DNA of 64,000 bases. Origin: Marixanthotalea marina. GTDB lineage: Bacteria > Bacteroidota > Bacteroidia > Flavobacteriales > Flavobacteriaceae. The DNA lies in the NCBI GenBank assembly GCA_018883545.1, contig JAHLEH010000001.1, forward strand, positions 62,001 to 126,000, in the 5' to 3' direction. Positions 25,937 to 34,977 of the stretch are shown here, piece by piece. Each line of letters starts with the position of its first letter. Positions within the stretch are counted from its first letter, which is position 1. Under the pieces are notes generated by a model. That model was not told the DNA's origin. It saw only the letters and a list, made by a program, of their open reading frames with translations, and made no database searches. Both the position numbers and the translations under genes were made by a program.

Positions 25937-27991
25937 TTAAACGCTTTTCAATTGTTTAATGCCCATATTAAAAAGCGTGAAACCAAAAACATCTGCGTAT
26001 TGTTCAATCATTTTATTAACCGGTGTACCCGCACCGTGGCCGGCATCGGTTTCTATCCTAATCAAAATAGGATTGTTGCCAGCTTGTTTTTGTTGTAAAA
26101 TGGCTGCAAATTTAAAACTATGGGCAGGTACTACACGATCGTCATGATCACTGGTTGTTATTAATGTAGCTGGGTACTCAATACCTTCTTTCACATTATG
26201 CACAGGCGAATAGCCTTTTAAATATTGAAACATGTCTTTACTGTCCTCGGCTGTTCCATAATCGTATGCCCAACCAGCACCAGCTGTGAACGTATGATAG
26301 CGAAGCATATCTAAGACCCCAACAGCCGGCAAAGCCACTTTAGCCAAATTTGGTCTTTGGGTCAGAACTGCCCCTACCAACAACCCACCATTAGAGCCAC
26401 CACGCAAAGCTAAGTAATCTGAAGAGGTATAATTATTAGCTATCAAATATTCCGCAGCTGCAATGAAATCATCAAATACATTTTGCTTTTTCTTCTGTAT
26501 GCCTGCTTCGTGCCATGTTCTTCCATACTCACCACCGCCACGAATGTTGGGCACAGCCAAAATACCGCCTTGTTCCATCCATACCATATTGGTAATGCTA
26601 AATGCAGGCGTTACACTAATGTTAAATCCGCCATAACCATATAAGATGGTTGGATTTTTTCCATCTAATTCCAATCCCCTTTTATAGGTAATCATCATTG
26701 GGACTTTAGTGTCATCCTTAGACTTATAAAACACCTGTTTGCTTTGATACTGTTGACTGTTGAAATCGACTTTTGGTGACCAGTATAAAGCCGTTTCACC
26801 CGTTGTAGGGTTTAACGAATAAATACTGGAAGGTGTACAGTAATTGGTGAAAGAATAATATAAAACGACATCCTCTTTTTTGCCGTTAAAACCAAGCACG
26901 GTTCCGAGACCTGGCAATTCTATCTCTCTAATCCTTTTTCCATCATAATCAAACTGCTCTACTTTAGAAATGGCATCGACCATATATTCAGCAAAAAAAT
27001 AACCACCACCAACTGAAATATTCAGTACATGTTTGGTTTCTGGTATTACGTCAACCCAATGTTCTGGTTGTGGGTTTGCAGCATCTACCTTTACAATTTT
27101 TTTATTAGGAGCCTTTAAATTGGTAATTAAATACAAAGTGCTGCCCTCGCTTTCAATAATGGAAGTATCACAATCTGTATGGTTTAAAACAGTTATAAAT
27201 TCAGCATTTTCAACTGATAAATCCTTGATTAAAAGTTTGTTTCCAGATGTTGAAATTCTAGGCGTTAAAACTAAATACTTATCGTCTTCGGTTACATGGG
27301 CATAAATGTAGCGGTGCTTTTCTTCCGGTTTTGAACCATAAATTAAATCATCCTCTTTTTGAGGAGTGCCCAATTTATGGTAATGCACTTTATGCTGGTC
27401 AGTCTTTGCCGAAAGTTCACTTCCTTTTGGTTTGTCGTAGCTGGAATAATAAAAACCTTCGTTTTTATACCAGGAAATTTGAGTGAATTTTACATCGATA
27501 AGAGGCGTTTCAATAATTTCTTTGGTTTCAACATCCATGATATGGATTTTCCTCCAATCACTACCGCCCTCGGAAATTGAATATGCCAAAATACTACCAT
27601 CTTTTGAAAAACTTAAAGCATCCAAAGATGTTGTGCCATCTTTTGAAAAGGTGTTGGGATCCAAAAATAATTCTTCAACATCATTACCTATTTTCTTTCT
27701 ATAAATAACACTTTGGTTTTGTAAGCCGTTATTTTTTGAATAATAGGTATAATTGCCTTCTTTGCGCGGCGCACTAACCTTTTCGTTGTTCCAAAGTTCC
27801 GATAGCCTTTCCTTTAGTTGTTCCCTGTATGGGATTTTTTTCAAATAGGTATTGGTGAATTTATTCTGTGCTTTAACCCAGAATTTGGTGTCTTCACTGC
27901 GGTCATCTTCCAACCAACGGAACGGATCATTTACTTTGATTCCAAAGTAAGTGTCTTGAACAGCAACCGTTTTTGTTTTTGGATAATTCAA
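25937..27991 (-). CDS. Prolyl oligopeptidase family serine peptidase (S9)
   Basis: A 684-residue peptidase cleaving after proline in short peptides. N-terminal beta-propeller, then the alpha/beta hydrolase domain with GGSNGG (nucleophile Ser, near residue 530), DHDDRVVP (catalytic Asp near 617) and DAGHGAG (His652). The start is the TTG at 27991: a TAA lies four codons upstream in frame and the first internal Met is about 150 residues in, so no other start fits. There is no signal peptide or lipobox, which many relatives in this group carry, so this copy should be cytoplasmic. Confidence 0.92.
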   Translation of the reverse strand: MNYPKTKTVAVQDTYFGIKVNDPFRWLEDDRSEDTKFWVKAQNKFTNTYLKKIPYREQLKERLSELWNNEKVSAPRKEGNYTYYSKNNGLQNQSVIYRKKIGNDVEELFLDPNTFSKDGTTSLDALSFSKDGSILAYSISEGGSDWRKIHIMDVETKEIIETPLIDVKFTQISWYKNEGFYYSSYDKPKGSELSAKTDQHKVHYHKLGTPQKEDDLIYGSKPEEKHRYIYAHVTEDDKYLVLTPRISTSGNKLLIKDLSVENAEFITVLNHTDCDTSIIESEGSTLYLITNLKAPNKKIVKVDAANPQPEHWVDVIPETKHVLNISVGGGYFFAEYMVDAISKVEQFDYDGKRIREIELPGLGTVLGFNGKKEDVVLYYSFTNYCTPSSIYSLNPTTGETALYWSPKVDFNSQQYQSKQVFYKSKDDTKVPMMITYKRGLELDGKNPTILYGYGGFNISVTPAFSITNMVWMEQGGILAVPNIRGGGEYGRTWHEAGIQKKKQNVFDDFIAAAEYLIANNYTSSDYLALRGGSNGGLLVGAVLTQRPNLAKVALPAVGVLDMLRYHTFTAGAGWAYDYGTAEDSKDMFQYLKGYSPVHNVKEGIEYPATLITTSDHDDRVVPAHSFKFAAILQQKQAGNNPILIRIETDAGHGAGTPVNKMIEQYADVFGFTLFNMGIKQLKSV

Positions 27992-28062
27992 CTTATAAAT
28001 TTATGTCTGGAAATATCGTTTTTATATATTAAAGGAAAAAATTAAGTGCCTAAAATTAAACA

Positions 28063-28090
28063 AAAAGCTTCTGTATTTACAGAAGCTTTT
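28063..28090 (-). terminator. Terminator after asd
   Basis: 13-bp perfect stem AAAAGCTTCTGTA and TACAGAAGCTTTT with a 2-nt loop; T-runs flank it in both directions, so it could work on both strands. It lies 24 nt after the asd stop codon and upstream of the peptidase start. Confidence 0.88.
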
Positions 28091-28114
28091 AAAACTAAGA
28101 TATTTAAAAGTTGA

Positions 28115-29104
28115 TTACACTAAATTATTTTCAACTAGATACTCGGCAATTTGAACAGCGTTGGTAGCCGCCCCTTTACGTAAATTATCGGCCACAATCC
28201 ACATGTTCAATGTGTTTGGTTGGGTTTCATCCCTACGTAAACGCCCAACGAAAACCTCATCTTTGTCATGTGCAAAAATAGGCATCGGGTAGGTATTTGT
28301 TGCTGTATTATCCTGTAAAACAACACCAGGTGTTTCGCTTATAACTTGCCTAACATCGGCCAATTCAAAATCGTTTTCAAACTGAACGTTCACAGATTCT
28401 GAATGTCCGCCAGCTGTAGGTATTCTTACCGCTGTAGCCGTTACCGAAAACGTTTTGTCATTAAATATTTTTTGAGGCTCTCTGGCCAATTTCATTTCTT
28501 CTTTGGTATAGCCATTTTCTAAAAACACATCGCAATGCGGCAATGCATTTCTGCCAATAGGATATGGATATGCCATTTCGCCTTCAACACCAGCAATTTC
28601 ATTTTCCAGTTGTTTTACGGCTTTCACACCTGTACCTGAAACCGATTGGTAAGTAGAAACCACTATTCGTTTCATTTTATATTTTTTATGAAGCTGCGAC
28701 AATGCCAAAACCATTTGTATGGTAGAACAGTTTGGGTTGGCAATAATTTTATCGTCTTTGGTTAATTCGTTGGCATTGATTTCTGGAACCACTAATTTTT
28801 TAGAAGGATCCATACGCCATGCTGATGAATTATCCACTACGGTTGTACCTGCTTCAGCAAACTTAGGCGCCCACTCCAAAGACGTGTCACCACCTGCCGA
28901 AAAAATGGCGATTTGTGGTTTTGCCGCTACAGCATCGGCCAAACCAATAACGGTATATTCTTTATCTTTAAACGTTAATTTTTTTCCTACCGAACGCTCA
29001 GATGCAACAAGCAACAACTCCGTAATAGGAAAATTACGCTCTGCCAATACTTTTAACATAACCTCGCCAACCATTCCAGTGGCACCAACTACAGCTACTT
29101 TCAT
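28115..29104 (-). CDS. asd: Aspartate-semialdehyde dehydrogenase
   Basis: NADPH-dependent reduction of aspartyl phosphate, the branch point to lysine/diaminopimelate, threonine and methionine. 329 residues. NADP-binding GATGMVGEVML at 7-17, active-site Cys126 in NPNCSTIQ, and the catalytic His in PTAGGHSESV near 240. Normal length. A TAGTTTTG box lies 27 nt upstream and a terminator follows, so it is monocistronic. Confidence 0.96.
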   Translation of the reverse strand: MKVAVVGATGMVGEVMLKVLAERNFPITELLLVASERSVGKKLTFKDKEYTVIGLADAVAAKPQIAIFSAGGDTSLEWAPKFAEAGTTVVDNSSAWRMDPSKKLVVPEINANELTKDDKIIANPNCSTIQMVLALSQLHKKYKMKRIVVSTYQSVSGTGVKAVKQLENEIAGVEGEMAYPYPIGRNALPHCDVFLENGYTKEEMKLAREPQKIFNDKTFSVTATAVRIPTAGGHSESVNVQFENDFELADVRQVISETPGVVLQDNTATNTYPMPIFAHDKDEVFVGRLRRDETQPNTLNMWIVADNLRKGAATNAVQIAEYLVENNLV

Positions 29105-29130
29105 TTTTTTACATTTATAAAATTATGGCG

Positions 29131-29138
29131 CAAAACTA
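29131..29138 (-). promoter_or_regulatory. -7 box (TAGTTTTG) for asd
   Basis: TAnnTTTG match on the minus strand, ending 27 nt before the asd ATG. No TTG at the -33 position was found. Confidence 0.45.
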
Positions 29139-29163
29139 ATTATAATTCCACTTTAGAACGAAA

Positions 29164-29199
29164 AAAAAGCCTTTGATTTTCAGGAATCAAAGGCTTTTT
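29164..29199 (-). terminator. Terminator after mscL
   Basis: 15-bp stem AAAAAGCCTTTGATT and AATCAAAGGCTTTTT with a 6-nt loop, then a T-run on the minus strand. It lies 40 nt after the mscL stop. Confidence 0.9.
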
Positions 29200-29238
29200 A
29201 ACAACAAATAACAAAATGTTATTTATTTAACATATTGT

Positions 29239-29646
29239 TTATTTTTTCAACAAATCTCTAATTTCAGCTAGTAATTCCTCTTGTGAAGGTCCTTTAGGGG
29301 CTTCTGGCGCGGGCTCTTCTTTCTTCTTCATTCTATTAACGCCTTTGACAACCATAAACATTACAAAGGCCACAATAATAAAGTCGATTACATTGGTTAA
29401 AAATTCACCGTAAAGTACCGCGATTTCTCCTGTTAAATTTCCTGCATCATCTAGTGTTCCAGGTGTAATAACATATTTTAAATCGTTGAAGTCTGAATTG
29501 AAAATCAACCCAATTAAAGGTGAAACAATACCACCTGTAAACGAAGTAACCACTTGTTTAAACGCAGCACCCATTACAAAACCTACAGCAATGTCGACTA
29601 AGTTGCCTTTCATTGCAAATTCTTTGAACTCTTTAAGCATTCCCAT
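29239..29646 (-). CDS. mscL: Large-conductance mechanosensitive channel
   Basis: Pentameric osmotic release valve in the inner membrane. The 135-residue protein has the N-terminal amphipathic helix MGMLKEFKEFAMKGN, TM1 with DIAVGFVMGAAFKQVVTSF near 19-40, TM2 near 85-105 (FLTNVIDFIIVAFVMFMVV), and the cytoplasmic helix ending EELLAEIRDLLKK. All family landmarks are present. Confidence 0.97.
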   Translation of the reverse strand: MGMLKEFKEFAMKGNLVDIAVGFVMGAAFKQVVTSFTGGIVSPLIGLIFNSDFNDLKYVITPGTLDDAGNLTGEIAVLYGEFLTNVIDFIIVAFVMFMVVKGVNRMKKKEEPAPEAPKGPSQEELLAEIRDLLKK

Positions 29647-29708
29647 ATTGAAATAAATTTAATGGTTAGTGATGTACTAAAATAAACAAAAATTAATGAA
29701 TGTTAATT

Positions 29709-30818
29709 TTATTTTATAATGATTCGCTTCACACGCTGGGATATAGCGGTTATCAATTCGTATGATATGGTTTTGGCTGATTCTGCCAAAGTTTCTGCCG
29801 TGACGGTTTCAGGGCCAAAAACAATAACTTCATCACCTTCTTCACAATCTATATTTGTTACGTCCACCATAATCATGTCCATACAAACATTCCCCGCGAT
29901 GGGTGCTTTTTTTCCTTGTATGGTAACAAACCCTTTGCCTTTGCCATAAATCCTACTAATGCCATCGGCATGCCCCAATGGCAGCGTGGCCGTTCTTGTT
30001 ATTGAATTGGAAATAAAAGCCCTATTATAACCAACCGATTCCCCTTCTTCAATATTGTGTATTTGGGAAATAATGGTTTTTAAAGTGGCTATTGGTTTTA
30101 GGTGTTTGCTTTCTTCTATCGAATTGCCAAAACCGTAAAGGCCAATACCCGTTCTTACCATATCGAAATGGGCTTCGGGATAATTTAAAATCCCCGAAGT
30201 ATTGCACATGTGAAGCATGGGGCTATAGCCCAACAATTTCTTCATTTCATTTGCGCAAATTTTAAAAGTTTCTATCTGGTTTAATGTAAAGTCTTTTTCT
30301 TTTAAATCTTCGCTGGCCGCCATGTGCGAAAACAAGGAAGTCACTTTTACAGCCTTTGTTTCGCTGAGTTTTTTTATTATAAAATCTATGTCCTTTTCTT
30401 CAAAACCAAGTCGGTTCAGTCCTGTATTGAATTTTATATGAACTGGGTAATGGGTTTGGTTTTCCGCTTCAGCAACTTTAATAAAGGCCTCTAAAATTTT
30501 AGCACTATAAAGATTGGGTTCTAGGTTGTATTCAATTAAAGATTCAAAATTCACTGAAATAGGATGCAACACCAAAATAGGTTTGGTAACTCCAGCATTT
30601 CTTAACGCAACACCCTCATCTACATACGCCACAGCAAAATAATCTACATTTAATCCTTGTAAATGTTTGGCAATTTCACAGGCATCACTGCCATAAGCAA
30701 AGGCTTTAACAACGGCCAGTACTTTAGTGTTATTTTTTAGTTTAGATTTTAAATACTGAAAATTATGGGTAAGTGCTTTTAAATCTATTTCCAGAACGGT
30801 TTCTTGCGCTTTAGGCAT
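29709..30818 (-). CDS. alr: Alanine racemase
   Basis: PLP enzyme that supplies D-alanine for peptidoglycan. 369 residues. Lys38 in [11 protein letters not shown] is the PLP-binding position (the usual motif is VVKANAYGHG, so the loop is altered but the Lys and Tyr are kept). The second catalytic base is in the [11 protein letters not shown] region and Tyr in GIGLYGFG is present. Here alr is a stand-alone gene; fusions to MurF occur in related groups. Its start overlaps the tdk stop by 8 nt. Confidence 0.93.
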   Translation of the reverse strand: MPKAQETVLEIDLKALTHNFQYLKSKLKNNTKVLAVVKAFAYGSDACEIAKHLQGLNVDYFAVAYVDEGVALRNAGVTKPILVLHPISVNFESLIEYNLEPNLYSAKILEAFIKVAEAENQTHYPVHIKFNTGLNRLGFEEKDIDFIIKKLSETKAVKVTSLFSHMAASEDLKEKDFTLNQIETFKICANEMKKLLGYSPMLHMCNTSGILNYPEAHFDMVRTGIGLYGFGNSIEESKHLKPIATLKTIISQIHNIEEGESVGYNRAFISNSITRTATLPLGHADGISRIYGKGKGFVTIQGKKAPIAGNVCMDMIMVDVTNIDCEEGDEVIVFGPETVTAETLAESAKTISYELITAISQRVKRIIIK

Positions 30819-31464
30819 TGGTATCTTTGGGTTTATTATCTGGTTGAATTTCTTCTGGGTCGTTTACTTTCATGTTTCTAACTTTATCGCGCATCATGGC
30901 TTTATAGAACGCCGCCCTGCTTAAGGGCTCGTATTCTTCGGTTTCCCCCAAGAGCACCAAACTATCGTTTTTGGATTTTCTATAACTGTACTGTGCCAAA
31001 TTACCCGTTCTGGTACACACAGCGTGTACTTTGGTTACATAATCGGCTGTAGCCATTAAATAAGGCATTGGCCCAAACGGATTGCCTTTAAAATCCATAT
31101 CCAATCCTGCCACAATTACACGAACGCCTTTATTTGCCAAATCGTTACAAATGCGTACAATTTCGTCATCAAAAAACTGGGCTTCATCAATGCCAACCAC
31201 ATCGCAACCATCGGCCAAAATGGGAATGTTTGCTGCCGCAGGCACTGCTGTAGAACGAATCTCATTGGCATCATGCGATACTACTTTGTCTTCATCATAG
31301 CGCACATCTAAAGCCGGTTTAAAAATCTCTACTTTCTGTCTTGCAAATTGGGCCCGCTTTAACCTTCGGATTAATTCTTCCGTTTTTCCAGAAAACATAG
31401 AGCCGCAGATTACCTCAATCCATCCAAATTGTTCTTTATGATTTACCGTATTTTCGAGAAACAT
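30811..31464 (-). CDS. tdk: Thymidine kinase
   Basis: Type II thymidine kinase of the nucleotide salvage pathway, 217 residues. P-loop GSMFSGKT at 21-28, Walker B with [10 protein letters not shown] near 105, and the lasso and substrate loop with [21 protein letters not shown]. The zinc-binding Cys set appears reduced (only AVCTRTG is clear). The gene is the promoter-proximal member of a tdk-alr pair, overlapping alr by 8 nt. Confidence 0.94.
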   Translation of the reverse strand: MFLENTVNHKEQFGWIEVICGSMFSGKTEELIRRLKRAQFARQKVEIFKPALDVRYDEDKVVSHDANEIRSTAVPAAANIPILADGCDVVGIDEAQFFDDEIVRICNDLANKGVRVIVAGLDMDFKGNPFGPMPYLMATADYVTKVHAVCTRTGNLAQYSYRKSKNDSLVLLGETEEYEPLSRAAFYKAMMRDKVRNMKVNDPEEIQPDNKPKDTNA

Positions 31465-31482
31465 TTCGTAATTTTAACACTA

Positions 31483-31503
31483 GAACGAAAACTTTTTTCG
31501 TTC
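31483..31503. repeat. Palindrome upstream of tdk
   Basis: GAACGAAAA, loop CTT, TTTTCGTTC: a 9-bp perfect inverted repeat 18 nt before the tdk start codon. It could be an operator in the tdk-alr leader or simply a stem. Confidence 0.45.
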
Positions 31504-31573
31504 GTATAAAGGTGACGTAAATTTATCAAAAAACAAAAGCCTTTGTTGCATTAATTAAAAAAATATCAAATGA

Positions 31574-31626
31574 AACATCCATTACTAAAAACAACATATA
31601 CCTTGCAAAAGGATTGTATGGATGTT
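31574..31626 (+). repeat. Nested inverted repeat upstream of the acidic protein gene
   Basis: AACATCCAT (31574-31582) pairs with ATGGATGTT (31618-31626), and a small hairpin CCTTGCAAAAGG (31601-31612) lies inside. The structure sits 34 nt before the ATG of the downstream gene. Confidence 0.45.
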
Positions 31627-31660
31627 ACATGTGACTATTAAAATCAATAACAAAAAACAC

Positions 31661-32395
31661 ATGAAAAAGAAGCTAGAATCTGAGCTGGTAAGTATTGCCC
31701 ACCGTATTCTTAAGTTAAAGGGTAAAGAAGATGTAGTTAAAATGCATGAGGAAGTAAAAGTGCTTTTTGAAAAATTATCCGTTCTTAAATTTGCCCATGA
31801 AAATTTTGAAGACGACATGCCAACCATAGGTACCGATTCTTCATTTTTTGATATGCTGGAGGATTCTTTCAACAACAAAATAAGCGATTCCATAGAGGTC
31901 GAAGACAAAATATATGTAAACTTAGATGATGTTGAGCGCGATACCATTATGGAACCTGGTATAAATACCATAAAAGATATGGTCTCTCAAATGCCCGATG
32001 ATACTGACGATATTGATGTTGTAGTTGACACGGAAACATCTCCAGAAAAACCCAATAATGATTTTGACGATATCACTTCTGGATTTAAAGACATGCCCAT
32101 TTTCGAGCCTGTTACCAAATCGCAAAATGGTACAGAAAAAAAATCACTGAACGACAAATTAAAAACGGGTGGTTTGGCCATTGGGCTTAACGACAAAATT
32201 GCTTTTATTAAGCATTTATTCAATGGGGAGCATCAAGATTACGATCGCGTAATCTCGCAGCTAAACACCATTAATTCCTATAACGAGGCTATTAATTTTA
32301 TTCAAAATATGGTTAAGCCCGATTATAACAATTGGACTGGCAAAGAAGAATTTGAAGAGCGTTTTATAGGTATTATTGAAAGCAAGTTTAAATAA
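31661..32395 (+). CDS. Acidic protein of unknown function upstream of rsmI
   Basis: I do not recognise this family. The start at 31661 (MKKKLESELVSIAHRILKLK) is chosen over 31622, where the first 13 codons look like leader. 244 residues: an N-terminal helical part (about 1-50, KEDVVKMHEEVKVLFEKL), an acidic, probably disordered middle rich in Asp (about 90-150, including DDTDDIDVVVDTE), and a C-terminal helical domain (NDKIAFIKHLFNGEHQDYDRV and so on, ending EEFEERFIGIIESKF). The stop codon overlaps the rsmI start (TAATG). The C-terminal part resembles proteins seen next to rsmI in other Flavobacteriaceae, by recollection only. Confidence 0.6.
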   Translation: MKKKLESELVSIAHRILKLKGKEDVVKMHEEVKVLFEKLSVLKFAHENFEDDMPTIGTDSSFFDMLEDSFNNKISDSIEVEDKIYVNLDDVERDTIMEPGINTIKDMVSQMPDDTDDIDVVVDTETSPEKPNNDFDDITSGFKDMPIFEPVTKSQNGTEKKSLNDKLKTGGLAIGLNDKIAFIKHLFNGEHQDYDRVISQLNTINSYNEAINFIQNMVKPDYNNWTGKEEFEERFIGIIESKFK

Positions 32396-33069
32396 TGGGC
32401 AAACTTTATATTGTACCAACCCCCATTGGAAATTTAAAAGACATCACCCTCCGTGCACTGGATGTTTTAAAAGAGGTTGACTTAATTTTGGCTGAAGATA
32501 CCCGAACCTCAGGAAAACTGTTAAAGCATTTTGAAATCACAACCCATATGCAATCGCATCATATGCATAATGAGCACAAAACGGTAGAAAATCTTATTCA
32601 AAAATTAAAAAGTGGTGCTAATATTGCATTGATTAGCGATGCCGGTACACCAGCCATTTCAGATCCTGGTTTTTTACTAACGCGAGCCTGTGTTGATGAA
32701 CACATAGACGTAGAATGTTTGCCTGGCGCCACTGCGTTTGTACCTGCTTTGGTTAATTCTGGTTTGCCAAACGATAAGTTTGTGTTTGAAGGCTTTTTGC
32801 CCGTAAAGAAAGGACGCCAAACCCGACTTTTATTGTTAGCTGAAGAAACCCGCACTATGATTTTTTATGAAAGTCCACATAAATTATTGAAAACACTTGC
32901 CCATTTCTGTGAATACTTTGGTGAGGATAGGCAAGTGTCCGTTTCTAGGGAACTCACCAAATTATACGAAGAAACCATACGCGGCACGGCTAAAGACGTT
33001 TTAGACCATTACACCAACAAACCACCAAAAGGCGAAATCGTTATTGTGGTGGCTGGAAAAAACAAATAA
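32395..33069 (+). CDS. rsmI: 16S rRNA 2'-O-methyltransferase (C1402)
   Basis: SAM-dependent modification of the ribosomal decoding centre. 224 residues with the tetrapyrrole-methylase-like fold: GKLYIVPTPIGNLKDITLRA at the start, ILAEDTRTSGKLL, ALISDAGTPAISDPG, and SPHKLLKTL then SRELTKLYEE. These match RsmI closely. Shorter than E. coli RsmI at the C-terminus, as usual in Bacteroidota. Its start is coupled to the upstream gene by a one-base overlap. Confidence 0.95.
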   Translation: MGKLYIVPTPIGNLKDITLRALDVLKEVDLILAEDTRTSGKLLKHFEITTHMQSHHMHNEHKTVENLIQKLKSGANIALISDAGTPAISDPGFLLTRACVDEHIDVECLPGATAFVPALVNSGLPNDKFVFEGFLPVKKGRQTRLLLLAEETRTMIFYESPHKLLKTLAHFCEYFGEDRQVSVSRELTKLYEETIRGTAKDVLDHYTNKPPKGEIVIVVAGKNK

Positions 33070-33070
33070 A

Positions 33071-33415
33071 ATGACCCTGAATACCTTTATTGATACACTA
33101 AAAAACAACCCAAAATCAATTACTTTTAACCAAACCATGTCTGTGATAGAAACGTACTATGAATTTACCCCAACCGCTTTTAAAAATGGGGACTTACAAA
33201 ATAATGCTGGCGAAAATTCTGGTTCTTGTAAATTATTGGCATTTGCCAAGCTACAAGGGTTTTCTAAAGAAGAAACCTTAGCCTGTTTTAGTGCTTTCTA
33301 TTTTGAAGATGTTTTAAAAGACCCCAATGGCACAGGACATCAAAATATTAGAAACTTTATGAAAACGGGGTTTGATGGCTTAGTCTTTAGCGGCCAACCA
33401 CTTAAAGAAAAATAA
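33071..33415 (+). CDS. HopJ family protein
   Basis: 114 residues starting MTLNTFIDTLKNNP. The features IETYYEFTPTAFKNG, AGENSGSCKLLAFAKLQG and GTGHQNIRNFM are those of the HopJ family, named after a Pseudomonas type III effector but found in many free-living bacteria without such a system. No type III secretion genes are in the window, so an effector role is unlikely; the real function is unknown. One nucleotide separates it from rsmI, so the two are co-transcribed. Confidence 0.82.
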   Translation: MTLNTFIDTLKNNPKSITFNQTMSVIETYYEFTPTAFKNGDLQNNAGENSGSCKLLAFAKLQGFSKEETLACFSAFYFEDVLKDPNGTGHQNIRNFMKTGFDGLVFSGQPLKEK

Positions 33416-33421
33416 CCTATT

Positions 33422-33994
33422 GTGGACGTATTGCTCAACCACATAAGAAACTGTACCATTTGTGAAAAGCATTTGCCATTAGGGCCGCGTCCGGTGTTAT
33501 CTGCCCATCCTAATTCTAAAATTGTTATTGTTGGTCAAGCACCAGGCACGAAAGTACACGCTTCGGGCATTCCGTGGAACGATGCGAGCGGCAAACAATT
33601 ACGAAATTGGATGCAAGTAAGTGACGTCGATTTTTACGATGAAACCAAATTCTCCATCATCCCTATGGGGTTTTGTTATCCGGGAAAAGGAAAATCGGGC
33701 GATTTGCCCCCACGCCCTGAATGTGCCCCGCAATGGCACAGCTTGCTGTTTGACCAATTACCCAATATCGAGTTGGTGCTTTTAATTGGTATGTATTCCC
33801 AAAACTATTACCTACAAGACCAAGCGAAGAAAACCTTAACCGAAACCGTTAAAAATTATAAGGAATATTTACCAAAATTTTTGCCATTACCACACCCATC
33901 GCCCAGAAACCGATTTTGGTTAACCAAAAATCCATGGTTTGAAAAAGAAGTGGTACCGGAGTTGAGAAAAGAAGTTAAAAGATTGGTTTTATGA
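33422..33994 (+). CDS. Uracil-DNA glycosylase family protein
   Basis: 190 residues with a GTG start at 33422. The motifs IVIVGQAPGTKVHASGIPW (water-activating loop with GQAPG), the CTICEKHLPLGPRPV N-terminal segment and the C-terminal LPHPSPRNRFW (HPSPRN) match the uracil-DNA glycosylase superfamily, families 4 to 6 or a related clade. Only two of the four Fe-S cluster Cys expected in family 4 are obvious (CTIC), so it may be a cluster-free member. Likely role is removal of deaminated or damaged bases. Confidence 0.85.
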   Translation: MDVLLNHIRNCTICEKHLPLGPRPVLSAHPNSKIVIVGQAPGTKVHASGIPWNDASGKQLRNWMQVSDVDFYDETKFSIIPMGFCYPGKGKSGDLPPRPECAPQWHSLLFDQLPNIELVLLIGMYSQNYYLQDQAKKTLTETVKNYKEYLPKFLPLPHPSPRNRFWLTKNPWFEKEVVPELRKEVKRLVL

Positions 33995-33995
33995 T

Positions 33996-34202
33996 TCATC
34001 TACCTTTTCTTTTTCTAAAAAGTATAAAAGACGACTTTTTTTCATAATCACCTATTTGTTTTATTTTAGATTTAGGTAATGTTTTCAGTTTATCAATTCT
34101 TTTAAGCTTATTCTTCTCTATCATTCCCCTCCTAACAATTAAACCCAATTGTATAAAACTATGCGCTAAACAATACAAAACAACAATTTGCCAGAATTCC
34201 AT
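33996..34202 (-). CDS. Possible small membrane protein, 68 residues
   Basis: Open frame starting MEFWQIVVLYCLAHSFIQLG with one predicted span (about 5-24) and a basic tail of Lys and Arg. It is convergent with the glycosylase gene, two bases apart. No family recognised, no clear promoter box and no ribosome-binding site. It may be real or a chance frame; the hydrophobic-then-basic layout is the only support. Confidence 0.35.
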   Translation of the reverse strand: MEFWQIVVLYCLAHSFIQLGLIVRRGMIEKNKLKRIDKLKTLPKSKIKQIGDYEKKSSFILFRKRKGR

Positions 34203-34530
34203 GATTTCTAATATTTTTAACTAAAGTAATTCAGCCTTTTCAAACGGTTTTAGACATGAACTACAAATCGAAACTAATTAATAAATAGCTTAAATTTTTT
34301 TCATACCGTTCCAAATTATCTTCCTTTGTCCTAAAAAACACCATGATTCTTAACAAATATGCTATATCAATCGTTCCAAATTATTTTATTAAAAATTGGG
34401 CAAGGTGGTCTCTTTTAATATATTATTCGTGCATTAGTGGCAAAAAAGATTCTTGTCTTCACAAAAATGACAAATCAATTATTCCCCAATTAATCCGTAA
34501 TTTTGTACAATTAATTAAAAGAACATATAA
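34203..34530. other. AT-rich intergenic region
   Basis: A 328-nt region before the OsmC gene. A 65-codon plus-strand frame (34343-34540) overlaps the OsmC start and has no support. The 13-nt word CGTTCCAAATTAT occurs twice about 65 nt apart. A TAATTTTG box at 34498-34505 probably drives the OsmC gene. Confidence 0.5.
34498..34505 (+). promoter_or_regulatory. -7 box (TAATTTTG) for the OsmC gene
   Basis: TAnnTTTG match ending 25 nt before the OsmC ATG at 34531. No TTG at the -33 position was found. Confidence 0.45.
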
Positions 34531-34953
34531 ATGTCATTAAACATAACAACAACGTGGTTGGGCGGTATGAAATTTGAAAGCACTAACCCCTCTGGAAACA
34601 ACTTATTTATCGAAGCATCCCCAGAAGATGGTTCTCAAGCCGAAGGCTACAGACCAAAAGCCTTGATGCTTTCTGCCTTGGCTGGTTGCTCGGGATTGGA
34701 TGTCGCGTCACTTATCAAAAAAATGAAGTTAGAGGTGGCCGACTTTAAAATTGAAATCGAAGCCAATCTTACGGAAGAAGACCCTAAATATTACGATAAA
34801 GTTGGTATGCACTTTCATTTTTATGGCGACAATCTAAACGAAAAAAAGTTACAACGTGCCGTTGATTTATCGGTTGAAAAATACTGTGGCGTTATGGAAA
34901 TGTTCCGCCAATTTGCCGAGGTGAAAGTTGAAACCCATTTTCATAAAAACTAA
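34531..34953 (+). CDS. OsmC/Ohr family peroxidase-like protein
   Basis: 140 residues. OsmC-type proteins reduce organic hydroperoxides with two Cys: here Cys53 in LAGCSGLDVAS and Cys119 in EKYCGVMEMF, the normal spacing. The Arg of the active site lies in GYRPKALML. The physiological substrate is unknown; a thiol-dependent peroxidase role fits the family. recJ starts 24 nt downstream on the same strand. Confidence 0.9.
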   Translation: MSLNITTTWLGGMKFESTNPSGNNLFIEASPEDGSQAEGYRPKALMLSALAGCSGLDVASLIKKMKLEVADFKIEIEANLTEEDPKYYDKVGMHFHFYGDNLNEKKLQRAVDLSVEKYCGVMEMFRQFAEVKVETHFHKN

Positions 34954-34977
34954 TAATTCCTCAGGAACAAACGGCCT

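Noticed and set aside
33071..33415. A type III effector function for the HopJ-family protein
   Set aside because: No secretion system genes are present and the gene is coupled to rsmI; the family name does not imply secretion here.
34307..34387. 13-nt direct repeat CGTTCCAAATTAT as a mobile element boundary
   Set aside because: Too short, AT-rich and without any gene or inverted ends between the copies.
34343..34540. 65-codon plus-strand frame before the OsmC gene
   Set aside because: AT-rich, contains the OsmC promoter box, overlaps the OsmC start and has no recognisable features.
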